A stretch of DNA of 64,000 nt. Origin: Rhizobium sp. 16-449-1b (GTDB taxonomy: Bacteria > Pseudomonadota > Alphaproteobacteria > Rhizobiales > Rhizobiaceae). Positions within the stretch are counted from its first letter, which is position 1. The number at the start of each line of letters is the position of its first letter. The stretch lies in the NCBI RefSeq assembly GCF_017741935.1, contig NZ_JAGHMH010000030.1, positions 1 through 64,000 on the forward strand. The letters are read 5' to 3'. A program made the translations under genes and the position numbers. Positions 8,284 through 16,640 of this stretch are shown here, piece after piece. The notes beneath the pieces were generated by a model. That model saw only the letters and a list, made by a program, of their open reading frames with translations, did no database searches and had not been told where the DNA came from.

Positions 8284-8861
8284 GGCTTTTCCTCCGGCGT
8301 CTCGCCAGCCAGCGGCAATGCTATTTCCGCAACAGGCCCCGAGGGAAACCAGCCGGGTGCGCTGTAGAGATTGTCCCTTGGCTTGAAGAACTCGCCCTCG
8401 ACCTGCAGCCTTAGAACGTCGGGCAATGCGATATTCTCCGGAACCTCCCATACCGCGGTCACCGCCTCAGGCATTCGCGGTTGCAGGTCCCACAGTATCG
8501 CCCGGTCACGCGTCAGGTAATATTGCGGCTTCGACGTATCGGGCAGATTGGCAGGTTTGATCAGATCGCCATAGAGATTTGAGCTCTGTGCCGACAGGTT
8601 TTCCAGCATCATGTTGACAATGATGGCCTTTTTGCCCGGAGATATCTTCGCTCCATTCGGCATCTCTTTGCCCAAAGCGCTTCCGGTGACAGACACTTTC
8701 CAACGCCCAGCCTCCACTGGTGTCGCCACGTCGACCTGAGGAACGACATCGGCCTGCCGGCGCTCATATAGCGAGTACCCGAGTGAAATCGAAGCGGCCA
8801 GCAGCCCGCCGGCGCCGGCAAGCAACTTGGTTAGCCACGCCTTGCCCGTTTTCGACTTCAT
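8280..8861 (-). CDS. Membrane-anchored hypothetical protein (first of three coupled genes)
   Basis: This 193-aa protein starts with a basic tail and one membrane segment (LLAGAGGLLAASISLGYSLY, about residues 13-32). The exported part reads VSVTGSALGKEMPNGAKI, IIVNMMLENLSAQ, AVWEVPENIALPDVLRLQVEG. The order of strands matches the two genes downstream, so the three look like diverged copies of one architecture. An in-frame ATG at 8882 is the alternative start. A 15-bp inverted repeat at 8890-8904 sits just upstream and may control the unit. Confidence 0.65.
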   Translation of the reverse strand: MKSKTGKAWLTKLLAGAGGLLAASISLGYSLYERRQADVVPQVDVATPVEAGRWKVSVTGSALGKEMPNGAKISPGKKAIIVNMMLENLSAQSSNLYGDLIKPANLPDTSKPQYYLTRDRAILWDLQPRMPEAVTAVWEVPENIALPDVLRLQVEGEFFKPRDNLYSAPGWFPSGPVAEIALPLAGETPEEKP

Positions 8862-8889
8862 TGCTCGTCTCAGTCCGCCCATTTTATCA

Positions 8890-8904
8890 TATCTATTGTA
8901 GATA
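8890..8904. promoter_or_regulatory. Short inverted repeat upstream of the membrane-protein operon
   Basis: TATCTA-TTG-TAGATA is a perfect inverted repeat with 6-bp arms. It lies 8-29 bp before the possible start codons of the first gene of the minus-strand unit. An operator role is plausible but the site is short and could arise by chance. Confidence 0.3.
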
Positions 8905-9147
8905 GCGGATTTCGGCTAGCTTTCGACCAAGTTCAACGTTTTTCTATGCCTCCCGTCGCGTGGCCTCCCCGTTCAACGACGTTCTCAACGTAGGCGAATG
9001 GCCTTTAGCAGTGACAAGTCGCTCAGCTTGTTATAGCAAGGTGTCATGTCGATCGCTTGCGCCTATGTTTCCCGATTTTATTATTTCCGTGCCTCGGTGC
9101 GGAAGCGGGGATGTGCGTAGTTTAGAAAGACGCAATTTCACCCGACC

Positions 9148-9175
9148 AACCGCTAGTCAACCTGGCGGTTTTTTT
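9148..9175 (+). terminator. Terminator-like hairpin in the aroG leader (possible attenuator)
   Basis: AACCGC at 9148-9153 pairs with GCGGTT at 9165-9170 across an 11-base loop, followed directly by five more T. No complete plus-strand gene lies upstream for over 2 kb, so it would end only a short leader transcript 34 bp before the aroG GTG codon. That position suggests transcription attenuation of aroG or the end of a small RNA. I saw no clear leader peptide rich in aromatic residues. Confidence 0.5.
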
Positions 9176-9209
9176 ATGCGCCCGGTATGACCTCCAGGAG
9201 ACCAATACC

Positions 9210-10280
9210 GTGACCAACCCTACTGACGACCTGCGCATAACCAATATCGTCGAACTCTCATCGCCTGCACGCATTATCGATGAGCTACCGCGTGACGAGA
9301 CTGTCAGCAAGACGGTGCTCGGTGCGCGCAGCGCCATCCACGATATCCTGACCAAGAAGGACGACAGGCTTCTCGTCGTCGTCGGGCCCTGCTCCATCCA
9401 TGATCCGGTCGCTGCGATCGATTATGCCAAGCGGCTCAAGGAACAGCGCGACCGGCTGCAAGACGACCTTGAGATCGTCATGCGCGTCTACTTCGAAAAG
9501 CCGCGGACGACCGTCGGCTGGAAGGGCCTGATCAACGATCCCGGCCTCGACGGCAGTTTCCGGATCGAGCATGGTCTGCGCATCGCCCGCAAGCTGCTGC
9601 TCGATGTGAATGACCTGGAGTTGCCGGCGGGCTGCGAGTTCCTCGATACTATCACGCCGCAATACATTGCCGACCTCGTCAGCTGGGGTGCCATCGGCGC
9701 GCGTACGACTGAAAGCCAAGTCCACAGGGAGCTCGCCTCCGGCCTATCGTCGGCGATCGGCTTCAAGAACGGCACCACCGGCGATGTCCGTATCGCCCTC
9801 GACGCCATCATGGCCGCATCGCAGCCCCATCATTTTCCGGCGGTGACGAAGGACGGTCGCGCAGCGATCGCATCGACAAGCGGCAATGAGGATTGCCACG
9901 TCATCCTTCGCGGCGGCAAACAACCGAACTATGATCGCGAAAGCGTGGCGTCGGCAATGACCGCATCCCGCGACGCGAAGCTCGACCCGCGTATCATGAT
10001 CGATGCCAGCCACGCCAACAGCCGCAAGGATCCCGAGAACCAGCCCGCCGTCCTGGAGGATGTCGCGCAACAACTTGCCGACGGCAATGATGCGATCATC
10101 GGCGCAATGGTCGAGAGCAACCTCGTCGGCGGCCGGCAGGACTTGATCCCCGGTAAGAAACTCGTCTACGGCCAGAGCATCACGGACGGCTGCATCGACT
10201 GGCCGACGACCGTCAACGCCCTCGAGACATTGGCATCGGGCGTCAAGGCGCGCCGGGCAGCCAACAAGATAAAGTCCTGA
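9210..10280 (+). CDS. aroG: 3-deoxy-7-phosphoheptulonate synthase, class I (DAHP synthase)
   Basis: The enzyme condenses phosphoenolpyruvate with erythrose-4-phosphate, the first step of the shikimate pathway. The 356-aa length matches the AroFGH type I family. Signature motifs are GPCSIHDP near residue 63, KPRTTVGWKG near 95, IGARTTESQ near 163, AIGFKNGTTG near 186, the metal-site DASHANSRKDP near 268, and MVESNLVGGRQ near 305. The GTG start has AGGAG eight bases upstream. A hairpin with a T-run precedes the gene and a strong terminator follows it. Which aromatic amino acid, if any, inhibits it cannot be told. The symbol aroG is used for the family; aroF or aroH could equally apply. Confidence 0.93.
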   Translation: MTNPTDDLRITNIVELSSPARIIDELPRDETVSKTVLGARSAIHDILTKKDDRLLVVVGPCSIHDPVAAIDYAKRLKEQRDRLQDDLEIVMRVYFEKPRTTVGWKGLINDPGLDGSFRIEHGLRIARKLLLDVNDLELPAGCEFLDTITPQYIADLVSWGAIGARTTESQVHRELASGLSSAIGFKNGTTGDVRIALDAIMAASQPHHFPAVTKDGRAAIASTSGNEDCHVILRGGKQPNYDRESVASAMTASRDAKLDPRIMIDASHANSRKDPENQPAVLEDVAQQLADGNDAIIGAMVESNLVGGRQDLIPGKKLVYGQSITDGCIDWPTTVNALETLASGVKARRAANKIKS

Positions 10281-10286
10281 ACAAAC

Positions 10287-10318
10287 GGCGGAGCGTAGAT
10301 CTCTGCGCTCCGCCTTGT
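10287..10318. terminator. Rho-independent terminator between aroG and serA
   Basis: GGCGGAGCG at 10287-10295 pairs perfectly with CGCTCCGCC at 10306-10314 around a 10-base loop and is followed by TTGTCT. ACAA upstream can extend the pairing. It lies between the convergent genes aroG and serA and may serve both. Confidence 0.75.
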
Positions 10319-10375
10319 CTGTCCCCGGCTTACGGCCAGGCTACCTCAAGTCGGCTGGCATCACGGCAATCACCG

Positions 10376-11614
10376 TCAATACAGCAACCGGGTTCTGATC
10401 GTGCCCGGTATCGCGCGGAGTGCCTGTAGGATTTCATCGGGCGCTTCCGACACATCCTCGACCTCAATGACCACATAGCCCGTGTCTCCATGGGTCTGGA
10501 GGAACTCGGCGACGATGTTGAGCCCGCGCGTGGAGAAGATTTCGTTGAGCTTGATGAGCGTGCCGGGGCGGTTTTCATGGACGTGGATGAAGCGTGTCCC
10601 GTTCGGGCGTTCAGGCAATTGCACCTGCGGAAAGTTGACGGCGCCCATTGTCGAACCAATGTCCGAATACTCAACCAGTTTCCTGGAAACTTCGCCGCCG
10701 ATGCGCTCCTGCGCTTCCTCGGTGGACCCGCCGATATGGGGTGTCAGTATGACGTTGCTCAACCCCTGAAGCGGTGTTTCAAAACGATCTCCGTTCGACG
10801 CCGGCTCCACAGGGAACACATCAACGGCGGCCCCAGCAAGGTGACCTTCCTTCAGAACCTTCGCGAGCGCATCAAGATCGACGACTGTTCCGCGCGAATT
10901 GTTGATGAAGATGGCACCCTTCTTCATGCGGCGCAGTTCGACTTCGCCGATCATGTTGTGAGTCGATGCCGTTTCCGGAACATGCATCGTCACATAATCC
11001 GAAATTTCGAGGAGCTCTCCAAGCGACGCCATCGATTCCGAATTGCCGCGGCGTAGCCGATCGGAAAGATCGAAATAGCGCACCACCATGCCCATGCTTT
11101 CGGCAAGCGCACTGAGCTGCGAGCCGATATTGCCATAGCCGACGATTCCGAGCGTTTTGCCACGCACCTCGCGGCTGCCAACAGCGGATTTTTCCCAGCC
11201 GCCTTGATGAGCTGACGCAGAACGCGGGAAGATCTGCCGTGTCAGCATGATGATCTCGCCGATCACAAGTTCCGCGACCGAGCGGGTGTTCGAATAGGGC
11301 GCGTTGAAGACAGGTATCCCGCGGCGGCGTGCTGCATCCAGATCGACTTGGTTCGTGCCGACGGAGAAACAGCCAACGGCAATCAGCTTCTTGGCGGACT
11401 CGAAGATCTCGTCCGTCAGCTGTGTTCGTGAGCGAATGCCGATGATATGTGCATCGGCGATATGACGCTTGAGATCCTTGTCGTCCAGCGCCTTCGGCAG
11501 ATGAACCAGGTTGGTGTAGCCACACGCGGCAAAGTATTCAACAGCGCTCTGGCTGATGCCTTCGAGCAGAAGCACCGAAATCCGGTCACGAGAAAGAGAA
11601 AGCTGGCGAGTCAT
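10376..11614 (-). CDS. serA: D-3-phosphoglycerate dehydrogenase
   Basis: The enzyme oxidises 3-phosphoglycerate with NAD+, the first step of serine synthesis. The 412-aa form matches the E. coli SerA class: catalytic/substrate domain, NAD-binding fold with GIVGYGNIGSQLSALAES near residue 155, catalytic-site segments NNSRGTVVDLDAL and the His of TPHIGGSTEEAQE near 292, and a C-terminal ACT domain (FIHVHENRPGTLIKLNEIF onward) that in the E. coli enzyme binds serine as feedback inhibitor. The start at 11614 gives the family N-terminus. It is probably a second, replicon-borne copy next to a DAHP synthase. Confidence 0.92.
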   Translation of the reverse strand: MTRQLSLSRDRISVLLLEGISQSAVEYFAACGYTNLVHLPKALDDKDLKRHIADAHIIGIRSRTQLTDEIFESAKKLIAVGCFSVGTNQVDLDAARRRGIPVFNAPYSNTRSVAELVIGEIIMLTRQIFPRSASAHQGGWEKSAVGSREVRGKTLGIVGYGNIGSQLSALAESMGMVVRYFDLSDRLRRGNSESMASLGELLEISDYVTMHVPETASTHNMIGEVELRRMKKGAIFINNSRGTVVDLDALAKVLKEGHLAGAAVDVFPVEPASNGDRFETPLQGLSNVILTPHIGGSTEEAQERIGGEVSRKLVEYSDIGSTMGAVNFPQVQLPERPNGTRFIHVHENRPGTLIKLNEIFSTRGLNIVAEFLQTHGDTGYVVIEVEDVSEAPDEILQALRAIPGTIRTRLLY

Positions 11615-11868
11615 GTTAGACCTCTGGTCTCGGATAAAAATTTGCCGCCATCGCCTGGAGACGACCGCAGCGTTCTCGACATGGCTTTGCGACCATCCTG
11701 TAAACAGTGCAAGCGCAAAACCCAATTATTCTCCCATCTCTCCGTGAGGAGAGTCGCAATGCGAGGACACTGGAGCATGCTTCAAACGTCCTAATGCTAT
11801 GTTTTAACACATAAAAGAGCCCCAAAAAACGGCCGTCAAGTTCTACTGACGCGCTTCGGCCGGCCGTA

Positions 11869-11977
11869 CGTCGGCGGTCAGGAAATCAATATTGCCGCGC
11901 CGGTCGGTGAGCCGCTTGTCTTTTATCGCGCCGACGCATCGTTTGCCGCCATCTTCGCGGCTCCGGCTGAGCTTTAA
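11869..11977 (+). pseudogene. C-terminal remnant of a GH31 alpha-glucosidase-like gene
   Basis: In one frame ending at the TAA 11975-11977 the sequence reads GRPYVGGQEINIAAP then VGEPLVFYRADASFAAIF. This resembles the conserved tail of family 31 glycoside hydrolases (aPLG-PPVFYR--S-fa-LF), as in sulfoquinovosidase YihQ. The frame has a stop about 60 codons upstream and no start, so only the tail survives. It lies in the gap between serA and the LysR gene. The identification rests on a short motif. Confidence 0.35.
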
Positions 11978-11984
11978 GCGGCAG

Positions 11985-12872
11985 CTAGGTGCTTTTGACT
12001 CGGCACATCTCGATCAAAGTCGAGGCAGCCCTGCTGCTGTGCCGCTCCTTGTGGTTCAGAAGGCGAAATTCACGGACCGGCCGGCAAAAATCGACCTCGA
12101 TCAGTTTGCCGGCCTCGATATGTTGCTGAGCGGCGAGACGGGAAACGGCAGCGACGCACAGGCTGTCATCGAGTGCTGCCAAGATTGCCTCGTTAGATGG
12201 CAGCACCATCGCGATCGTCAATTCCTCGACCTTTATACCCATCTCGGTCAGCGCATCTTCGAACACGGAACGGGTTCCCGAACCAATCTCGCGCATCACC
12301 CAAGGTGCAGCGACAAGCTCGTCGCTGGGTGGTTTGCCGGAGCGTGCCCAAGGATGCGACGCACTGACGACCACCACAAGCTCGTCTTGCGCAACGACCG
12401 AAGCTGCGAGCGCCGGCTCGTCGATGTCACCTTCCACGAAGCCGACATCAGCCTCGCCGGAAATGACCGCATCGGCGACCGTGCGGGTGTTGCCAATCGT
12501 TAGTGTGAGGTCAATTCCCGGGTGCGACGCATGGAACCGCATGAGGCGAGAAGGGAGCCAATAGCTGGCGATCGTCTGACTGGCGAACACACTCAATGTT
12601 CCACGCCGCATTCCGCCGAGTTCGCTAAGCACAAGCTCGGCTGCGCGCGCTCTCGAAAGCAATGACTTCGCTTCGCCGAGGAAGATCCGCCCCGACTCCG
12701 TCAGCTCGATGCGGCGGCCGACGCGGTGAAAAAGCTCGACGCCATAGTGATGCTCGAGGTTCTTGATCGCATTGCTAACGGCAGATGGCGTGAGATTGAT
12801 CGAGGCCGCGGCCTTGGTCAGATGTTCACGCTCCGCCACCGCGACGAAAATTGCAAGCTGTTCGAAGGTCAT
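11985..12872 (-). CDS. LysR-family transcriptional regulator
   Basis: This 295-aa regulator has the N-terminal winged helix (FVAVAEREHLTKAAASINLTPSAVSNAIKNLE, residues 9-40) and a periplasmic-binding-like effector domain beginning near residue 90 (GTLSVFASQTIASYWLP). Sequence style is that of the CbbR/YeiE branch. It is divergent from the YeiH-type transporter gene with 107 bp between the starts, the classic arrangement of a LysR regulator and its target. E. coli YeiE and YeiH are neighbours in the same way. Confidence 0.88.
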   Translation of the reverse strand: MTFEQLAIFVAVAEREHLTKAAASINLTPSAVSNAIKNLEHHYGVELFHRVGRRIELTESGRIFLGEAKSLLSRARAAELVLSELGGMRRGTLSVFASQTIASYWLPSRLMRFHASHPGIDLTLTIGNTRTVADAVISGEADVGFVEGDIDEPALAASVVAQDELVVVVSASHPWARSGKPPSDELVAAPWVMREIGSGTRSVFEDALTEMGIKVEELTIAMVLPSNEAILAALDDSLCVAAVSRLAAQQHIEAGKLIEVDFCRPVREFRLLNHKERHSSRAASTLIEMCRVKST

Positions 12873-12878
12873 GGGAAA

Positions 12879-12899
12879 TCATTCTATTTTCTCGAATGA
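12879..12899. promoter_or_regulatory. LysR-type box between the regulator and yeiH
   Basis: TCATTC-N9-GAATGA is a perfect inverted repeat with 6-bp arms, 7 bp upstream of the LysR start codon. It contains the T-N11-A pattern of LysR operators. Binding here would repress the regulator and could activate the divergent transporter. A second short palindrome (GAATATTC) lies about 10 bp further on. Confidence 0.45.
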
Positions 12900-12979
12900 A
12901 ATGTAGAAGAATATTCGATGGAAGTCGACGCGATTAGCTGAAAAATCTGCCGGGTAATCATTAGAATTCCAGGTGCCCG

Positions 12980-13999
12980 ATGACCCTCCATAACTGTTAC
13001 AGCCGTAGTCGCCAGATCGTTCCCGGCTTGCTTGTCTGCATCGCGGTCGCTGCCGCTGCCTATCTGTTCGAGCGACTGGAACATGCCGTATTCGGTGTTG
13101 GGCTTCTCGAAGCACTGGTGTTCGCGATCGTGATCGGGATCATCACTCGGACAGCTTTACCCGGAAAAACATCATGGCAGCCGGGCATCAGTTTCAGCTC
13201 CAAGACATTGCTCGAGATCGCGATCGTCCTTTTGGGCGCTTCCTTGAGTTTGGGAACACTACGAAGCGCCGGTGCGACGCTGGTCGTCTGCGTGGTGGCG
13301 ATCGTTGTCATTTCGATCTGCGCCAGCTTTCTTGTTGCGCGGTTTTGCGGACTGTCAAGCCGCCTGGCGCTGCTGATCGCTTGCGGAAACTCGATCTGCG
13401 GCAACTCCGCGATTGTCGCCGTTGCTCCGGTCATCGAAGCGGATTCGGACGAAGTTGCCGCCGCGCTGGCCTTTACCGCGGTTCTGGGTGTCGCTTCGGT
13501 TCTCATCCTTCCGCTGATGTATTTCTATGCGGGCATGACGGTAACGCAATATGGCGCGTTGGCCGGCTTGACGGTCTATGCCGTGCCGCAGGTGCTCGCC
13601 GCGGCGGCGCCTGCCGGCCTGATCGCGGTGCAAACCGGGACATTGATCAAGCTGTTACGCGTCTTGATGCTGGGCCCGGTCATTTTCGTACTTGGAATTA
13701 TCCGGAAGGACCGCAGTGATTGCGCCCATGCGCAACGCGGTCTCGTTCCGTGGTTCATCATCGGCTTCATCATTGTGGTGATCGCTCGTTCGATGGGGCT
13801 CATACCAACTGCGATCATCCCGTTCTTGCTAACGCTATCGAGCGCGTTGACCGTCCTTGCTATGGCGGCGCTGGGTCTTTCGGTCAATATTCGCACCGTT
13901 GCGAGCGCAGGCGGACGCGTCATTCTTGCGGCATCCGCTTCGCTGCTGCTTTTGACGGCAATGAGCTATTGCGGCGTTATCACCGTTCTCGCCCGTTGA
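12980..13999 (+). CDS. yeiH: YeiH-family putative sulfate/sulfite export transporter
   Basis: This 339-aa inner-membrane protein belongs to the YeiH (UPF0324, Cons_hypoth698) family. It has about ten membrane segments and the family motifs LGASLSLGTL near residue 84, IACGNSICGNSAIVAVAPVI near 133 and LGLSVNIRTVASAGGR near 298. The family is usually annotated as a sulfate exporter, but direct proof of substrate is thin. It is divergent from a LysR regulator. The start was taken at the first ATG after the intergenic region. Confidence 0.88.
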   Translation: MTLHNCYSRSRQIVPGLLVCIAVAAAAYLFERLEHAVFGVGLLEALVFAIVIGIITRTALPGKTSWQPGISFSSKTLLEIAIVLLGASLSLGTLRSAGATLVVCVVAIVVISICASFLVARFCGLSSRLALLIACGNSICGNSAIVAVAPVIEADSDEVAAALAFTAVLGVASVLILPLMYFYAGMTVTQYGALAGLTVYAVPQVLAAAAPAGLIAVQTGTLIKLLRVLMLGPVIFVLGIIRKDRSDCAHAQRGLVPWFIIGFIIVVIARSMGLIPTAIIPFLLTLSSALTVLAMAALGLSVNIRTVASAGGRVILAASASLLLLTAMSYCGVITVLAR

Positions 14000-14162
14000 T
14001 TACGGGAAAGCGGCTTCAGATGACGCAGCATCCAAGAGCGAAATCCCTACTGGGAGATGCCAACCGGCGAGAGGAGGCCTCTTGCGGCGATGCCTCCTTG
14101 TACTTTCGAACGCCAAGATATCTGGGCAGCCGAGCACGCTACACGACTGACGCCACCAGCCT

Positions 14163-14867
14163 TCAATAGTTGAGCTTGGGATACCAGTCCGCTCCCCGTC
14201 CGGCGGGCGTCATATCCAGGATGTTCCAAAGCGGCGCGATATCGACGGCTCCTCTCGGATCTTGTCCGGGATCGGCCGCTTCGAAGGGCATCTCGCCATT
14301 GTAAAACACGCGGACCTCACCTCCCGCTTTTTGGTAGACTGTGAACCCCGGATATTCGTATCCCTTGTCATCGAGCAGACCGAGGTCCCGGGCGTAGTCG
14401 TCACCGACCGTTTGAACGAAATCGAGATCGCGCCAGCCGCGCTCGATGGCAAAGGCCCGTTGACGCGCTACTGGGCTTCGCCCGAGGATCTTGAACGCAA
14501 CCCGCTGTTTGACGTCGGTTCCGTTCCCGTTCACCCCGCCAAGAAAATTCGTGCACATCGGGCAGGGCCGCTCACGTTGAGGGCCAAACATCCAGAAGTA
14601 GGTCACCAGCGTGTCGTGAGATCCGAATAGGTCGGCAAGACCGACGTCGCTGCCGTTCTCATCCTTGAAACGATAGTCCTTCTCGATGACAGGACCGGCG
14701 GGCAGGCGCCGCCGCTGCTCGGCGAGCCGCGTGAGATGGCGTCTGACCTCGATTTCCTCCGCAAGCAGGGCCGCGCGTGCTTCGGCATACTCCGCGCTTT
14801 CGTTCTCGAACCGAGACACGCGCTTCGCTGCCAGATCCTTGGCAGGTTTCAACTCGTTCATATCCAT
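14163..14867 (-). CDS. DUF899 family thioredoxin-like protein
   Basis: This 234-aa protein matches DUF899, a thioredoxin-fold family of unknown reaction. Typical pieces are a charged helical start (ARAALLAEEIEVRRHLTRLAEQRR), YFWMFGPQRERPCPMCTNFLGG with the C-x-x-C pair near residue 105, and a C-terminal PLWNILDMTPAGRG segment. GGGAG lies seven bases before the ATG at 14867. It follows the VOC-family gene after 42 bp and is probably in the same transcript. The Cys pair suggests redox chemistry, which is inference. Confidence 0.85.
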   Translation of the reverse strand: MDMNELKPAKDLAAKRVSRFENESAEYAEARAALLAEEIEVRRHLTRLAEQRRRLPAGPVIEKDYRFKDENGSDVGLADLFGSHDTLVTYFWMFGPQRERPCPMCTNFLGGVNGNGTDVKQRVAFKILGRSPVARQRAFAIERGWRDLDFVQTVGDDYARDLGLLDDKGYEYPGFTVYQKAGGEVRVFYNGEMPFEAADPGQDPRGAVDIAPLWNILDMTPAGRGADWYPKLNY

Positions 14868-14909
14868 GTGTTCGCTCCCTTTAATCATCGCGATCATCTC
14901 GCGCTCAAG

Positions 14910-15269
14910 TCAGCCTTGAGGCGGCTCGGCCAGAACGATCCGGTTGTTTTCCTCATCGAAGAAATTCGCAACGGCGCCGAAAGCCCCACGAGCCTCTGTC
15001 TCGGGCAAGATGCCGTGCGCCGACAGACGTTCTTTTTCGGCATCGAGATCGGGCACGACGATCGTCATGACGGCGTTTCCGGCGCGCGCATCATCGCACC
15101 AAAGCTGGAGCCCGCCCGTCGCACTCATGTTTCGCCATTGCGCCATGTCTGGAAGCGGCCTGTCATCCGCAGGTCGACCTATGAAGCGTTGGTACCAAAC
15201 CAGCGCTGCCTCAAGGTCGCTCACCACCGCGGTTGCATAGATTCCCTGAACATTCATGGGCGATGCCAT
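14910..15269 (-). CDS. VOC-family (glyoxalase/bleomycin-resistance-like) protein
   Basis: This 119-aa single-domain protein has the paired beta-alpha-beta-beta-beta layout of the vicinal oxygen chelate fold: IYATAVVSDLEAALVWYQRFIG at the start and VANFFDEENNRIVLAEPPQ at the end, with a Glu in the usual metal-ligand position near the C-terminus. GGAG precedes the ATG at 15269. The substrate cannot be inferred. It is the upstream partner of the DUF899 gene in a two-gene unit. Confidence 0.82.
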   Translation of the reverse strand: MASPMNVQGIYATAVVSDLEAALVWYQRFIGRPADDRPLPDMAQWRNMSATGGLQLWCDDARAGNAVMTIVVPDLDAEKERLSAHGILPETEARGAFGAVANFFDEENNRIVLAEPPQG

Positions 15270-15476
15270 TGTGGTTCTCCTCACTCGCTTCGTCTTGAAG
15301 ACGTTGGAGGTCGTCCAGTTCCGACATTGCACTCCGTTTTTTTTTGCTGAAATACCCTGGCGTACGCAAATGAAAATCGGCGGACAACAATGCCCGCCGA
15401 TAAAATGCCTGAAGCTTGAGATTTTCCTGCAAGTGCGAACGTCAGTCTGCCCGGAGACAGAGAGGCGCTGAAGCCG

Positions 15477-15965
15477 TTACTTAAGGCGGGTGCCGACTTT
15501 CTCGATCGCCTTGTTGGCGCACGCTTCGTCCAGATTGCCACCCGGCGCGCCGGCAACGCCAATCGCGCCGATCGTATCCTTTCCGACTTTGATCGGAACG
15601 CCACCGGCTAAAACGAGGAAGCCAGGAATGTCCGCGAGGCCGGCCGCGCCAGGGTTCTTGGCTACGTTGTCAGCCATCGCGCTTGTGGCATTTCGCGACG
15701 ATGCCGATGTGAACGCCTTTTCCCTGGACGCATTGGCGGTATGCGCGCCGGCATTTTCGGCACGCACCAATGCGAGGAGAATGCCGGAGCGGTCAGTCAC
15801 AGCCGCCGAGACATTGTAGCCATCGTCGGCGCATGCCGACACAGCCGCCTGGGCGATATCAACTGCAAGCGTGGTTGCAAGGCTGGTTTGCTGCACGGTG
15901 TCTTTTGCAAACGATGGAGCGGTAAGAAGCGCGCTAGCGGTGAGGGCAAGCAGGAGGATCTTCAT
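15477..15965 (-). CDS. Secreted GlcG/HbpS-like (heme-degrading domain) protein
   Basis: This 162-aa protein has a cleavable signal peptide (MKILLLALTASALLTAPSFA) and a GlcG/HbpS domain: AAVTDRSGILLALVRAENAGAHT, then SRNATSAM, FLVLAGGVPIKVG and TIGAIGVAGAPGG. In Streptomyces the secreted HbpS binds heme and controls the SenS/SenR two-component pair. Here the gene is 93 bp downstream of a response regulator and its histidine kinase on the same strand, so a sensory accessory role is plausible. Start 15965 gives the signal peptide and has GAAGG upstream. Confidence 0.85.
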   Translation of the reverse strand: MKILLLALTASALLTAPSFAKDTVQQTSLATTLAVDIAQAAVSACADDGYNVSAAVTDRSGILLALVRAENAGAHTANASREKAFTSASSRNATSAMADNVAKNPGAAGLADIPGFLVLAGGVPIKVGKDTIGAIGVAGAPGGNLDEACANKAIEKVGTRLK

Positions 15966-16058
15966 TCTGGCAACCTTCTTTCTGTTGTTGATGGATGCCA
16001 GTTTATAGAGATGTGCGATGGGATGAATTCGCGCCGTCACCGAGCGGGATCGGTAGAA

Positions 16059-16640
16059 CTACCGATGCGCCATAAGCCAGATGCGCGTCTGCTCGGCGAC
16101 CGCGGGCGTTCCCAGTTTGGTCGCGATGCTCGCCCGATGACTGTCGACGGTTCGCACAGACACATCGAGTGCGAACGCAATGTCTTTGCTTCCAAACCCC
16201 TTCGAAACCAACTCGATCACCTCCCGTTCCCGCGCGGTAAGATGGTAGAGCAATCGACTGTTCTCGTGACGAACGAGAAGATCATCAAGTGCAGACTCGC
16301 ACATCGCTATGGTTTCCATCAACACATGTTCATCGACCGGCTTGGCGAGAAAGTCGACGACGCCCGCCTTGAAGGCGCGTCGGCATGCCTCGACATCACC
16401 GTGGCCTGTGATCATGATGGCTGGCCAGCGGATACCGAGATCTTCGAGCTTCTTCAGGAGTTGCAAGCCACTGATGGCAGGCATCCTCAGATCGAGGAGC
16501 ATGATGCCGGGCTTTGCTTTTTCCACGTGGGCGAGTAGGTGGGTCGCATCCGGGAAAGCCGTGACCTCTTTTCCGTATGTGGCAAGCAAAAGGGTCATCG
16601 CCTCTCGCACCGCGAGATCGTCATCGACAAGGTAGATCAC
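16059..16640 (-). CDS. FixJ/NarL-type response regulator
   Basis: This 193-aa two-domain regulator has a receiver domain with acidic pocket DDD (residues 6-8), phospho-acceptor D50 in MLLDLRMP, conserved T/S in ITGHG and K near 102 in LAKPVDE, followed by a LuxR-type HTH (LTAREREVIELVSKGFGSKDIAFALDVSVRTVDSHR in overlapping parts, residues about 133-170). The GTG start overlaps the TGA of the kinase gene by 4 bp, so the pair is coupled. FixJ-like linker and output suggest transcription control. Confidence 0.9.
   Translation of the reverse strand: MIYLVDDDLAVREAMTLLLATYGKEVTAFPDATHLLAHVEKAKPGIMLLDLRMPAISGLQLLKKLEDLGIRWPAIMITGHGDVEACRRAFKAGVVDFLAKPVDEHVLMETIAMCESALDDLLVRHENSRLLYHLTAREREVIELVSKGFGSKDIAFALDVSVRTVDSHRASIATKLGTPAVAEQTRIWLMAHR

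Noticed and set aside
9065..9190. Possible leader peptide running through the aroG hairpin
   Set aside because: No cluster of aromatic codons at the right place, and the frame crosses the hairpin rather than stopping before it.
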